A DNA stretch of 64,000 nucleotides from JAYYPW01 sp036128855 (GCA_036128855.1 JAYYPW010000013.1:62001-126000), one strand, 5' to 3'; shown: positions 7,523 through 17,425, counted from the first letter of the stretch. Made by a program: numbers and translations. Notes: generated from the letters alone by a model not told the origin.

Positions 7523-9929
7523 AATGGTTGCCTCCTCGGACAGTTATTTGTACTGCTGCTAGCTCCTTTAATAAAACGTCAATTGACATTGAAACCTGAT
7601 CATCAGTAAGTGACGCGTTAGGATCTTGAAAAACAAGCCCAATGCTCAAGCTATAATGATCAAGTGGAACCTGACTACCTGAATATATATCAAAAAGTAT
7701 TACACTTTTCAAATAAGTTGGGGAATATTTCATCAAAATATCATAAAGTTCATTATATTTTATCTTATTTGGGATAAGAAAAGAGAGGTCACGACGAATA
7801 ATAGGAGTTTTTGCCACAGATGAAACTTTATTTTGAGAATAAGCACAAGCAGAAAATAAAACGTCTAAATATATTGTGGATAACAAAATATCATGTTGAG
7901 CAGGATAGTTCTTTGATTGAGATGGATGCAGTGTACCTACTTCTGCTACTTTTTGATCAGCTATAAAATAACAACCACATTGACCTGGATGAAAACCCTT
8001 AAGTTTTGTAGCACGCCAAACTAGAGGTCCAGCAAGCGGTACAGAAGCAAGAATACAATCCAAAACACCTTTAGCTTCAAAAAAATCATATACTCGGTCT
8101 GCATCACGCCAACGTTCTGGCACAGTAAAACCAGACATGACAAAACTTAAGCACTTATCTTGACTAACTTCATTTTTATTTCGGCGGTAACAGTATCCGG
8201 TTTCGTATAAAAAGACATCTCTAGCACCATGTGCAATGTTTCTTGCAAGTGATTTTAATAGTCCTGGATATAACGTGTAGCGCAACGAGGAAAATGTTGA
8301 GCCAAGTGGATTAGCGAGAGATAAAATTGCATCAGGATTCTCCGAAAAGGAAATATTATTCGGATGATCTAAAAAATTATATTGATAAGTTTCAAATGCA
8401 CCTTGGGCAATCAAAAAACTTTGTATCTTGTCCAATAGAATGTAGTTGTTGTTAGAATTCCCCGAAAAATTATTTAATACAGCAGAGACAGAATCATCTT
8501 TGACAATAGGCACCCCAAAAAACCTAGTGTACTCTGTTACAAGATGTTGTGGAAGCTGTATATCATGACGCCAACTAGGAATAGTAACAATGGTGTGATC
8601 GGTTTGAATATTGGTTGAGCAACCTATTGCTGTAAGCATGTTATGGATAAGATCCGGGGAAACAGTTTGGCCCAGAATTTTAGCAAAAATGCTGTCAGAG
8701 TAAGTAAATGAACAAGGTTCAAAAGGCTTTGGGTAAAAAGACGCGAGAGAGCTTAAAGATGAACCTGCATATTTTTTTAAAAGAAAGGCAGCACGAGAGA
8801 GAACATTGGCAGTATTAAGAAAATCCACACCACGCTCAAAACGGCTACCTGCATGGGTGTGATGCTTATATATTCTACATTGATATGCAAGTTGCCTAGG
8901 ACAAAAATAAGCTGCTTCAAGCAGTATACGTGTTGTATTGTTAGAAACACATGTTGCCAACCCACCCATGTAACCAGCAATAGAACAAACAGAGCCCGTG
9001 GCGTCTTTAACGACTAATGTCTTATCATCTAGTTTAAGCTCTATACCCTGTAAAGAGCAAAAAGTAGCTCCTTGAGTTGCATAACTTACTGAGAGAGGTG
9101 TAACAAGCTTGTCAGCATCATAAGCATGCAGAGGCTGCCCCGTTTCTAACATAACAAAATGCAATATATCTACACAGATATTATGCAAACCAATACCAGA
9201 GACTAACAATCGCGCTTGCATCCAATCTGGTGTCTGACGAGTTAAATCTAAGTCAGATAACTCAAGAAGATGAAAGCGGGCACATACATCAGCAACATCT
9301 TCATGAACTAAGATAGACTCAGCATTTGGCAATTGATCAAGCGACAGATTCTCTTGCACTGGCGGTGTAGGTGATTTTAGACACATACCTAGAGCAATTT
9401 CGCGTGTTATCCCGCGCAATGACATTACACCACCCCGATTCATGGTGACTTCAACATCTAAAGCTGTATTATGTAAACGCAACCAGTTAGACAGCGTCTC
9501 ACCCACTGGAGCATTGGTAGATAGGTGCCATATCCCTGAAGATGAAGACGTTAGGCCAAGTTCAGCTTGCGAGCAAAGCATTCCAAATGAGCTGAGACCA
9601 CGGATATTTCTTACGGCTATAGTCATATTTCCTAAGACACAGCCAACAGTAGCTACGGCAACACGTAAACCTGTGCGAACTGTAGAACAGCCGCATAAAA
9701 TTGTTAACGGCGCATCTTGACCGATATTTACTAAGCAAACTGATAATTTATCAGATTGCGGATGAGGATCACATGCTAAGATCTCACCTACGACTATGCC
9801 CTCTTGTAGAAAATTAAAACTAACCTCATTCTCAAAACCTTGAGATATTAGCTTGTCAGATATTTCTTTGTAATCAAAAGATGAGTAACCCAAGAAATCC
9901 TGAAGCCAAGCTGTATTAAATTGCACCAT
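7515..9929 (-). CDS. pheT: phenylalanyl-tRNA synthetase beta subunit
   Basis: Beta subunit (804 residues) of the alpha2-beta2 enzyme that charges tRNA-Phe. Domains in order: N-terminal tRNA-binding OB fold (about residues 40-155, with HPQSDKLSVCLVNIG), the B3/B4 editing domain with GARF-like SRFERGVD nearby, the B5 domain, the catalytic-like core with LRYTLYPGLL, and a C-terminal ferredoxin-like anticodon-binding domain beginning near TPIIRRDLSFLIP. Length matches the family. The start ATG overlaps the pheS stop as TGATG, and the 3' end overlaps ihfA, so the three genes are translationally linked. Confidence 0.97.
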   Translation of the reverse strand: MVQFNTAWLQDFLGYSSFDYKEISDKLISQGFENEVSFNFLQEGIVVGEILACDPHPQSDKLSVCLVNIGQDAPLTILCGCSTVRTGLRVAVATVGCVLGNMTIAVRNIRGLSSFGMLCSQAELGLTSSSSGIWHLSTNAPVGETLSNWLRLHNTALDVEVTMNRGGVMSLRGITREIALGMCLKSPTPPVQENLSLDQLPNAESILVHEDVADVCARFHLLELSDLDLTRQTPDWMQARLLVSGIGLHNICVDILHFVMLETGQPLHAYDADKLVTPLSVSYATQGATFCSLQGIELKLDDKTLVVKDATGSVCSIAGYMGGLATCVSNNTTRILLEAAYFCPRQLAYQCRIYKHHTHAGSRFERGVDFLNTANVLSRAAFLLKKYAGSSLSSLASFYPKPFEPCSFTYSDSIFAKILGQTVSPDLIHNMLTAIGCSTNIQTDHTIVTIPSWRHDIQLPQHLVTEYTRFFGVPIVKDDSVSAVLNNFSGNSNNNYILLDKIQSFLIAQGAFETYQYNFLDHPNNISFSENPDAILSLANPLGSTFSSLRYTLYPGLLKSLARNIAHGARDVFLYETGYCYRRNKNEVSQDKCLSFVMSGFTVPERWRDADRVYDFFEAKGVLDCILASVPLAGPLVWRATKLKGFHPGQCGCYFIADQKVAEVGTLHPSQSKNYPAQHDILLSTIYLDVLFSACAYSQNKVSSVAKTPIIRRDLSFLIPNKIKYNELYDILMKYSPTYLKSVILFDIYSGSQVPLDHYSLSIGLVFQDPNASLTDDQVSMSIDVLLKELAAVQITVRGGNHYD

Positions 9930-10921
9930 CAGTCATCTCTAAATTGTAATAAAAAACGCAGATCTGAATCATATAATAATCTTATATCATCAAGGCCATA
10001 GTACAGCATACAAAGTCTATCTATACCCAGACCAAAAGCAAAACCTTGCCAAATCGTACTATCGATACTCACATTTTCTAAGACGTTCGGGTGAACCATA
10101 CCACAACCCAGAACCTCTAACCATTTGCCTTTAAATTTTATATCACATTCAAATGATGGCTCTGTAAAAGGAAAGTAAGAAGGTCGAAATCGCATCTCGA
10201 GTGGCTTCTCAAAAAATGACTCTAAAATTAAACGAAGCGTTACCTCCAAGTCTCTAATATTACTAGTTTTGTCGATTACAAGTCCCTCACACTGGGAAAA
10301 ACAAGGACTGTGTGTAGCATCAGGTGTATCAGCACGAAAAACCCGACCTGGCGAAAAGATCCTTAAAGGCGGTTTATGGTTTTCCATAGTCCTAATTTGT
10401 ACGCAAGAAGTATGCGAACGGAGTAGAAAGTCAAGATCGGCAAGATAAAAGGTATCCTGAACTGTTGTAGCTGGGTGATATGCAGGAGTATTAAGCGCAG
10501 TAAAATTATAATAAGCAGATTCTACTTCATTACCTTCAACCATATGAAAACCTAAATTCCGCAGTATATTCTCGAGTTTTTTACGGATTTTAGTCAATGG
10601 ATGTTCAGAACCAAGGTGTGAATATGGTGTGGGTAGACTAGTATCTATGGACTGCTCTTCTAGTTTTTTCAGCTCAAGATTTCTTGCGAGAATTTCTTTA
10701 TGAGCATGCAAAGCTTGTTCAATTTTATTTTTGACTTGATTGACAGATTTACCAACTTGTGCACGTTGCTCCTTAGGCAGACTACCAAGGGATTGTAGCT
10801 TTGATCGAATAGTACTGGTAGGTCCGAGATAACGAGATTTGATTTGATCTAAATCATACTGACTATTAATGCCTGGCAACTCAGCGGCAAGCTGGTTAAC
10901 AAGGTCAGTTAAATCGACCAT
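9929..10921 (-). CDS. pheS: phenylalanyl-tRNA synthetase alpha subunit
   Basis: Catalytic alpha subunit, 330 residues, class II synthetase. The first about 90 residues form the tRNA-binding coiled coil. Motif 2 is in GRVFRADTPDATHSPCFSQC, and motif 3 in GFAFGLGIDRLCMLYYGLDD. Two conserved spots are altered relative to the usual sequence: the motif 2 loop has PCFSQCEG where PEFHQLEG is common, and motif 3 has GIDRL where GVERL is common; both are mild changes. It sits 16 bases after rplT and overlaps pheT, so all are one operon. Confidence 0.97.
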   Translation of the reverse strand: MVDLTDLVNQLAAELPGINSQYDLDQIKSRYLGPTSTIRSKLQSLGSLPKEQRAQVGKSVNQVKNKIEQALHAHKEILARNLELKKLEEQSIDTSLPTPYSHLGSEHPLTKIRKKLENILRNLGFHMVEGNEVESAYYNFTALNTPAYHPATTVQDTFYLADLDFLLRSHTSCVQIRTMENHKPPLRIFSPGRVFRADTPDATHSPCFSQCEGLVIDKTSNIRDLEVTLRLILESFFEKPLEMRFRPSYFPFTEPSFECDIKFKGKWLEVLGCGMVHPNVLENVSIDSTIWQGFAFGLGIDRLCMLYYGLDDIRLLYDSDLRFLLQFRDD

Positions 10922-10937
10922 AAAGTTAGTCCTAGAC

Positions 10938-11282
10938 TTATTTAATTTGGTCTATGATAGACTGAAATGCGGCGGGATCATGACAAGCTAGATGTGCAAG
11001 CATCTTTCTGTCAAGGCCAATATTGTGTTCTTTTAACTGGTGTATAAACGTAGAATAAGAGAAACCAAAAGGCCTAACAGCAGCGTTAATACGCTGAATC
11101 CATAGACCACGGAAGTAAATTTTTCTTTTCTTACGATCGCGATATGCATATTGAGCGGCTTTGATAACTGCTTGTTTCGCAACTTTGAAGACGCGACTGC
11201 GCGCTCCTTGATAGCCCTTGGCTTGATCTAGAATTTCCTTGTGCCTTTTTTTAGCGGTAACACCGCGTTTTACTCTTGCCAT
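10938..11282 (-). CDS. rplT: 50S ribosomal protein L20
   Basis: Large-subunit ribosomal protein that binds 23S rRNA early in assembly; 114 residues, very close to the family length of about 118. The highly basic N-terminal extension MARVKRGVTAKKRHKEIL and the segment RDRKKRKIYFRGLWIQRINA are diagnostic. It follows rpmI by two bases. In E. coli L20 also represses its own operon; the leader here is too short (about 22 bases before rpmI) to show that structure. Confidence 0.98.
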   Translation of the reverse strand: MARVKRGVTAKKRHKEILDQAKGYQGARSRVFKVAKQAVIKAAQYAYRDRKKRKIYFRGLWIQRINAAVRPFGFSYSTFIHQLKEHNIGLDRKMLAHLACHDPAAFQSIIDQIK

Positions 11283-11284
11283 AA

Positions 11285-11488
11285 TTAACCTTCTAATAAC
11301 TTACATATTCGCTTGGAATCAGCTGTATGTACAGACAAACCACCAATCTTTTGCTTGCGACGCTTGGTATTTTGTTTAGCTAAACCATGTGACCTGAAAG
11401 CAGCACGACGACGTATGCGGCCACTAGACGTAAGACGGAAACGCTTTTTAGCGCCTTTGTGTGTCTTTGCTTTATTCGCGACAGCCAT
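11285..11488 (-). CDS. rpmI: 50S ribosomal protein L35
   Basis: Small basic ribosomal protein of 67 residues (family about 65). The frame is open further upstream to 11581, but the ATG at 11486-11488 is preceded by AAGGA at suitable spacing and starts the conserved MAVANKAKTHKGAKKRFR, and the promoter lies inside the upstream part, so the shorter form is right. First gene of the rpmI-rplT-pheS-pheT-ihfA operon. In most gammaproteobacteria thrS and infC precede it; here a divergent orphan gene takes that place. Confidence 0.97.
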   Translation of the reverse strand: MAVANKAKTHKGAKKRFRLTSSGRIRRRAAFRSHGLAKQNTKRRKQKIGGLSVHTADSKRICKLLEG

Positions 11489-11516
11489 AATATCGTCCTT
11501 AATTAACAAAAACCCA

Positions 11517-11545
11517 ATTATACGGGTTGAGTACAACAAAGTCAA
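11517..11545 (-). promoter_or_regulatory. sigma70 promoter of the rpmI operon
   Basis: Minus strand TTGACT (11540-11545), spacer of exactly 17, then TATAAT (11517-11522), a near-perfect consensus. Transcription should begin near 11510, leaving about 22 bases before rpmI with an AAGGA ribosome-binding site. This is the best promoter in the window and explains how rpmI is expressed without infC upstream. Confidence 0.85.
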
Positions 11546-11692
11546 ATACTTCACTAAAATAAAATCAATAATACAGTTCATATAAAAAACACTTAAAGAA
11601 TAACATATTCAGTAAAGCAAGATTCTTTCGCTAGATTACAAAATAAAGTATAGTGTATAAAAACGGCTAAAGGCAGACCTTTCTCGGATAAC

Positions 11693-12571
11693 GTGCGTAA
11701 ATTTTTCACAACATTTCTATTATTATTTTCTACACTTATAATCTATCTAACGATGACAAAATCTGGTCTAATACAGATTATAGAAATATACTATCCGCCA
11801 AAAGAGCGCGTAATTCAATTTGATAATAAAGAACTTTCAGGCAATCTATTGAGAGGTTTTACTATCTCAGAAGCTAAAATCTACAACCACATAATACTTA
11901 AAAATATACATGGCCCCTATTGGAGAGAATTTAAAAAGCAGTCCTACGTTGGTGTGCATATTGACGAAATAAGTCTAGATCCAAAATTTTTCGAAGACAA
12001 CATCGACGGTAGTATAGCTCTTATGATAAAACCACTAGCAAAAGTACCTAGAATATTTAATATGAGAATTATGAATCCAGTGTTCAAAAGTAAAACAGAA
12101 GCACTCCTTGCTGAATGGAAAACCACCGCTAATGCCTACAGCACAAAAACAGAATCATCGCAAAATTTAACTCTAATTACGATAGAAAGCAACTTCATTA
12201 AAAAAACCGATTATCTAGAGATTAGTATAGATACGATCGGTGATAAGAGAGCTTTCTCGATAACAGGAAATATCTGGGTTGACAGAATTCTATATAAAAT
12301 TGAGGCATCAGGAAACATCAGTACACAAGGCAGCAATTGGATCGCGAATATTGATAACAGTCACAATCCAATATCCGTTGAATGGATAAGAGAAACAGGT
12401 AAGCCAGATAGAGTCAAAATTAAACCAACAGGTCGTAATGATGGGTCAGACTCCCTTACGGGACAACATGAAAAGGTAGTTGAAAATATAAGTAACCTCC
12501 TAAAAAAAACTAAAATAAGGTCAAAACAAACGATCAAGAATCTAAAAACCGGTAGTGACAAGTATAACTAA
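11693..12571 (+). CDS. orphan envelope protein with N-terminal signal-anchor
   Basis: Unrecognised protein of 292 residues starting with GTG. Residues about 5-20 (TTFLLLFSTLIIYLTMT) form a signal peptide or single anchor, followed by a mainly beta, Ile/Ser/Thr-rich body with phrases such as GNLLRGFTISEAKIYN and LTLITIESNF, and a basic tail rich in Lys. The position of the anchor and the words resembling the start of AsmA/TamB-type periplasmic bridge proteins suggest a cell-envelope role, but this is weak. It is transcribed divergently from the rpmI operon and is followed after 26 bases by the broken comEC. Confidence 0.55.
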   Translation: MRKFFTTFLLLFSTLIIYLTMTKSGLIQIIEIYYPPKERVIQFDNKELSGNLLRGFTISEAKIYNHIILKNIHGPYWREFKKQSYVGVHIDEISLDPKFFEDNIDGSIALMIKPLAKVPRIFNMRIMNPVFKSKTEALLAEWKTTANAYSTKTESSQNLTLITIESNFIKKTDYLEISIDTIGDKRAFSITGNIWVDRILYKIEASGNISTQGSNWIANIDNSHNPISVEWIRETGKPDRVKIKPTGRNDGSDSLTGQHEKVVENISNLLKKTKIRSKQTIKNLKTGSDKYN

Positions 12572-12597
12572 GCAGGTAATTTATAGAATTCATTATT

Positions 12598-14516
12598 ATG
12601 TAGATCAACGATCGTACCTATTGCTTTTATTACAGGAACCTATCTTGGCTTAACCAATTTAATTCCACAAAGAGAATTTAGTATATATCCATATTTTGCA
12701 TTACTTATTTATAAAAAGTACCATAACAAAAATACAAAATCCCTACTAACTCTGCTTTACATCCTGACCATACAAATAGGATATTTATATGGAAATTGGT
12801 CTAGTGAATTATTCAATAAAAATATATCGGAATGGCATAATGCAAGCAATCAACAAAGTTGCCATATTATCGTGAATAATACCCCTCAACTGGCGACGAA
12901 AAAAATAGTGGGAAGAATTATAAATTGTACACAATCTTCGAATAGAAATAATCAAGTAACACTTTACACAAATAAAAAAGTTAAATCTGGCGAGCATTTA
13001 TTGGTTAAATTCAGAAAGAAGAGAGATTTCTACTGGGTACATAATAAATACTATTTAACAATGCTAAGAAACCGCATGATCACTAACAGCCAAGAATCGA
13101 GCACAGACATCTACATATTAGACAAAAAAAAGGTTTCCTTATATTTCAAAATACGCAATAAGATTATTAGCGATTGGATCAAACACTTTGGATTTAATAA
13201 CCAAATACCGAGCCAAGGTATTGTGCTTGCATTGATATTTGGAGAACAAAACAGTATTACGAGATATCAATGGTATTTACTACAAAAAACTGCCACAGCA
13301 CATTTAGTAGCAGTTTCAGGATTGCACATTCAATTAATTGCCAAGCGTATACAGAACCTTAGCAGACGTTTATTCGCATGGGGAAATTTTTTAATGCCTC
13401 GGGTTTGGTCAAGTATTTTGAGCATGGTCATAGTAACAGCATATAGTTACTTAGCCGGATTTGGTGTAGCATGTCAAAGAGCAACTATTTGCTTTATCCT
13501 CTCCCAATGCAATCAACACCACATAATAAAATCAAGTGGTTTATCAAGACTAGCATGGTGTAGCTTGATAACTTGTGCCTACGACCCCGTACAAATACTT
13601 AAACCTAGCTACATCTTGTCGTACGGGATGGTTATAAGCATCATTATGATTAATAAATTAAGACCAAAATGGCATTGGCTAAGCATCCAAATAGCAATAA
13701 CAGCCGTTTCTATTCCGTTTAATATCTTCTTCTGGCATGAAACGATGTGGCAGGGAGCAATATCAAATATGTACGCAATTCCATGGGTAAATGATATTAT
13801 CTTACCACTAGCATTGTTCACAAGCATCATGGGGTACCTTGCACCGAAAGCATCATACTTACTCCTACAGATTTGTTATAAAGTAATAGATTGGCTTTTT
13901 TATGTATTAGAACAGACACATGTTATCACTACAAGACATTAACTGGATAATAATCAGCATATTAACTGGCATAGTTATATGGACAAGCCTGGTGAATTTA
14001 ATATGGGGTAGTTATAGCTTAATATTGTGCTATACAAGCTACATAGTAGTGAAGATTGCTTTTTCTTATTTCCCAACCTATTGTCGCATAGAAATAAACC
14101 AAATAGATAATACATATTTTTTTCACATAGAAAGTATAAATCAGTGTATCGCATATCTTAGTACAGTCGATGAAAAAAATTTTAACTCAAACAATTGGGC
14201 TAAACACATAAGGCTGGGAATATGTAAGGCATCAACATTGATAATAGATAGCCAAAGTTTATGGAACCCTAGCTACATAATAGATTTAATCCAGAAGAGT
14301 CATATAGATAAAATTTATACACCTACACAAACTATAGATACAGGAGTTTGCGAGATAAACCTAGATGAATTGATAGTTTGTGAAAAAAAGACAAACAAAT
14401 GTGTATGCAAAGTTGGAAAAAGTAAACAGTCTTTACAAAACTATTTAGCAAGTAGATCTCGAACAGAAATAGAAAAAATAAAAAAAGGTATTCCTATCGT
14501 GATTAATTGTTATTAG
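12598..14516 (+). pseudogene. comEC: comEC-like DNA uptake channel, frameshifted remnant
   Basis: ComEC/Rec2 forms the inner-membrane channel for DNA uptake. Conserved parts are recognisable: N-terminal hydrophobic segments (from about 12611), the OB-like region with KKIVGRIINC, and the competence core with LVAVSGLHIQL and YLAGFGVACQRATICF. The gene looks broken in three ways. (1) The only ATG at the proper place (12598) is followed directly by TAG; removing the T at 12601 would give M-R-S-T-I-V-P and join the open frame. (2) The frame ends at 13942 and the remaining part continues in another frame (open from about 13911, first ATG 13920) to 14516. (3) The C-terminal metallo-beta-lactamase motif HxHxDH is not seen. 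An internal GTG at 12872 could yield a shortened protein. Pseudogene is my reading; sequencing error is possible for single shifts. Confidence 0.7.
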
Positions 14517-15579
14517 GACCATGAAGGCTTAACGAACGAGAACCTGGTGCTTCGACAAAAGTATCATCGTCCTCATCATCACTATCTTCGATAACAAATG
14601 CATTCGGTCGATTTGAACAAGATGTAGTACAATCCAAAATCTTTTGATAAAAAATATTTCTTTGCGGGGCTTCTTGAGATAGATCATCTACATGGAGAGT
14701 GTCCTTACAAGCCTTAGCATAGGCAACATAAAGATAATGCGAATCATCATCATATTGTAAATTGAATAATTTTTGTAACTTCTTCAGCATATAAGAAAAG
14801 CTTACTTTCTCAGAAGCATGTAATACTTTAAAAGCCAACACGCATGAGAAAATAGCATTTACCTGCCAGAATTGAGGGTATGTAAGAACAACAGCATTAG
14901 ATAAAAGACCGAAAACTGTAGCTACAATAGCAGCAGTTTGAGAAGCAACCCATAAATACTCTACTAATCCTCGACCCAAATGAACGACAGACTTATAAGC
15001 TTTAAAATCATGATTGAATTGAACCGGATCTATTGAGAATGATGAAACCATCTGCCAAGCCAACTGTATAAAATAATAGTCATATATTTTTTGAGAAATT
15101 TTGACTAAATATACAAATAACATTGTTAGTGAAAAACATGTTAAAGGAAATAAAATTTGCTCGCCAAGCATAAATGGATAAGCAACACCAAGGAAGGCGG
15201 ACTGTGACATTAACCAAAAATAGGTAAATAGATTGGTTAGAACAATTGCTAATAAAGCGTTTTTCTGCCAGGAAGGTAATTTCGTTTTGGAAGCAAGTCC
15301 GTAAATACCGGAAGGGTGTGCAGTATATTTTACATCAGACTCTTTACCCATGAAGTACAAAGACAGAGCGAGCGACGCAAAAGAGAAAACATAAACAGCG
15401 CATAAATATGCCAGACCATACGCTACAGGCAAAAACCAAACTGCAAGGGTTAGTTCGGTAAAGCGAAGACGTTTTATATTTCTACTATAGTAGCACCAAA
15501 AGTTATAAAGAGAGGAGTCTGGACCAAACATAGATTTGTAACCATGGCCGAAACATTGTATTGCGTCCTGTAACAACAA
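14503..15579 (-). CDS. orphan polytopic membrane protein with acidic tail
   Basis: Unrecognised protein of 358 residues. Hydrophobic segments lie at about 45-80, 105-165 and 205-250, giving roughly six to seven membrane spans, followed by a soluble tail with an acidic run (IEDSDDEDDDTFVEAP, about 325-340). No enzyme motif is visible. Its 3' end overlaps the tail of the comEC remnant by 14 bases in a convergent arrangement, and it lies 30 bases downstream of tgt on the same strand, so it may be read with tgt-yhhQ. The start MLLQDAIQCFG lacks a strong ribosome-binding site. The acidic tail resembles the tails of other suspected host-directed proteins here. Confidence 0.6.
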   Translation of the reverse strand: MLLQDAIQCFGHGYKSMFGPDSSLYNFWCYYSRNIKRLRFTELTLAVWFLPVAYGLAYLCAVYVFSFASLALSLYFMGKESDVKYTAHPSGIYGLASKTKLPSWQKNALLAIVLTNLFTYFWLMSQSAFLGVAYPFMLGEQILFPLTCFSLTMLFVYLVKISQKIYDYYFIQLAWQMVSSFSIDPVQFNHDFKAYKSVVHLGRGLVEYLWVASQTAAIVATVFGLLSNAVVLTYPQFWQVNAIFSCVLAFKVLHASEKVSFSYMLKKLQKLFNLQYDDDSHYLYVAYAKACKDTLHVDDLSQEAPQRNIFYQKILDCTTSCSNRPNAFVIEDSDDEDDDTFVEAPGSRSLSLHGPNNN

Positions 15580-15609
15580 TTGAACACCCAGTTTGAAGAT
15601 ATTCTCAAT

Positions 15610-16734
15610 TTAAATCAGATCCGCCATAATGTCCAGGCGAATCTTCTGCATAATCCTATCCATTGCTACGACATTATGTATACTTGCCAACTGTAAAGCA
15701 CATGGTTCATGGGCTTTAAATAAGTGATGAAGATACGCTCTAGAATAATGCTTACAAGTGTAACATGGGCAAGAGGCATCGATAGGTGCATAATCTTTCT
15801 TAAACTGCCCACTTGTTATCTTCAAACGACCCGATGGTAGCAAAAGCACACCATGTCTTGCAAGTCGCATAGGATAGCAACTATCAAAAGTATCTATGCC
15901 AAATCCAACGCCAGATGTTATACCGGGAATATCTGCAATACCAAGTAAATGCTTAGGCGTATTAGTACAAAGATGTGGCATTGTATAAGTGAGAACCTTC
16001 GAAATGTCAGCAGTTTCTTTGCCAAGACTACCTCCTATGGCAAAGCCATCAAAATCTAGTTCACGTAAAAACTTGGCACTCTGTTTACGCAACTCAGAGT
16101 CAACCCCTCCATGTACAACTGCATACATAGATTGCTTACGTCTATCAGATAAATGGGTATCCAGAGAACGCTTTTGCCATCTATGTGTACGAGCTAGTGA
16201 ATCTTTTAAAGAATTATACTTTATGTGATATGGTGGTAATTCATCGAATGGAATAATAATATCAGCTCCAAGTTTCTTTTGTAAATGTACAGAAGATTCT
16301 GGAGAAAAGTGAACTAAAGAGCCATCTCGATATGAGCGAAATAAGACTCCATCTTCGTTTATTTTTAACACTGCATTTTGTTGTTTTTTTGTGCCGCTAC
16401 TCTTGAGCTCTGAAGCTACTGATCCATAAGCGAGAGAGAAGACCTGAAAACCACCAGAGTCTGTGATAATCGGTTTATCCCTTCCCATAAAACTGTGTAG
16501 ACCGCCGGCGTCTGCGACAACGTCTGCACCAGGGTGTAATGCTAGATGATAGGTATTACAAAATACTAGTCCATCAAAAACATCTGTGAGCATTTTATTA
16601 TCTACCGCTTTTAATGTTGCATTTGTTGCAACTGGTACGAAACCTGGAGTTTGAATGATACCATGTGGGGTATGTATGCGCCCTACTCTTGCCTGTGAGC
16701 GTTTAGAACGGTGAATTATCTCAAATTGAAGCAT
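15610..16734 (-). CDS. tgt: tRNA-guanine transglycosylase
   Basis: Exchanges the wobble guanine of GUN-anticodon tRNAs for a queuosine-pathway base; 374 residues. Nucleophile region GIDTFDSCYPMRLARHG, base-binding DSGGFQVFSL and the zinc site CPCYTCKHYSRAY plus a later His are present. Two pocket positions differ from preQ1-type enzymes: the usual FDECTPY reads FDELPPY, and the usual GGLAVGE reads GGSLGKE. In Zymomonas Tgt these are Cys158 and Val233, known to tune preQ1 against queuine use; the second position depends on where a one-residue gap is placed. The wording also recalls chlamydial Tgt. It overlaps yhhQ by 14 bases, so import and insertion are coupled. Confidence 0.95.
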   Translation of the reverse strand: MLQFEIIHRSKRSQARVGRIHTPHGIIQTPGFVPVATNATLKAVDNKMLTDVFDGLVFCNTYHLALHPGADVVADAGGLHSFMGRDKPIITDSGGFQVFSLAYGSVASELKSSGTKKQQNAVLKINEDGVLFRSYRDGSLVHFSPESSVHLQKKLGADIIIPFDELPPYHIKYNSLKDSLARTHRWQKRSLDTHLSDRRKQSMYAVVHGGVDSELRKQSAKFLRELDFDGFAIGGSLGKETADISKVLTYTMPHLCTNTPKHLLGIADIPGITSGVGFGIDTFDSCYPMRLARHGVLLLPSGRLKITSGQFKKDYAPIDASCPCYTCKHYSRAYLHHLFKAHEPCALQLASIHNVVAMDRIMQKIRLDIMADLI

Positions 16735-17425
16735 AATTGAAGTATAAAGAATGGAAAGATTTGTATTTTTTTAACAAATGAACAAAAGAAAGTACCAAGG
16801 GCACTAACAACCATGTAGTCAATATTTTGACTACATAGCTCCAGAAAAAAAGCAACCAAAAGTCAAATAACCATGGCCCAAGTGCCCATAGGGTAAACAG
16901 AAAAGTATCAAGAGCCTGACTGATCAATATACTTATAGTCATACGTGCAGATAAGCTAAGGGTAAAAAAAGGCTGACTAAGCGTAGTGAAAAGTGCATAG
17001 TCACAAAACCAGGTTATTAAGGATACGAGCAGTGATAGAGCAAAAATAGAGGATACAGGCTGTAGAAGCATTTGATACGATATGTGCATCTTATCATGCG
17101 GACCAGGAATCCAGAGATTATGCAAGTAGAATAATGTTGCAATTATAATACCGAAGAATGCAGTTAATAATATTGCTCGAGTAGCATGACTTGACCCATA
17201 AAACTCTCGCAGTAAATTAATGCACAATAGTGCAGATATAGCAAAAGCGTCACATGCAGTAACTTCTAGTCCAAAGATAACTACTAATTTCAAAACAAGG
17301 AGGTTGGCGCAAAGCATTTGTAAAACCAAAAAAGCAACCATCGCACTTTCTCCAAGGACACACGACACAGTAAGCGCAAGCGACAAAAGAAGAAGCTGTA
17401 AACATAAGCAAAGAAAGTTATGCAT
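16721..17425 (-). CDS. yhhQ: queuosine precursor transporter, YhhQ/VUT family
   Basis: Inner-membrane importer of queuosine precursor bases, 234 residues, six or more hydrophobic segments. The family signature is visible as CINLLREFYGSSHATRAI, a form of the conserved D/N-L-x-R-E-x-x-G-x-x-x-A-R motif at the start of a helix. Its 3' end overlaps tgt by 14 bases, a strong functional link. No other queuosine synthesis gene is in the window. Start ATG at 17423-17425 (MHNFLCLCL). Confidence 0.88.
   Translation of the reverse strand: MHNFLCLCLQLLLLSLALTVSCVLGESAMVAFLVLQMLCANLLVLKLVVIFGLEVTACDAFAISALLCINLLREFYGSSHATRAILLTAFFGIIIATLFYLHNLWIPGPHDKMHISYQMLLQPVSSIFALSLLVSLITWFCDYALFTTLSQPFFTLSLSARMTISILISQALDTFLFTLWALGPWLFDFWLLFFWSYVVKILTTWLLVPLVLSFVHLLKKYKSFHSLYFNYASI

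Noticed and set aside
11489..11581. Upstream extension of rpmI
   Set aside because: It contains the promoter; the ATG at 11488 has a ribosome-binding site and starts the conserved L35 sequence.
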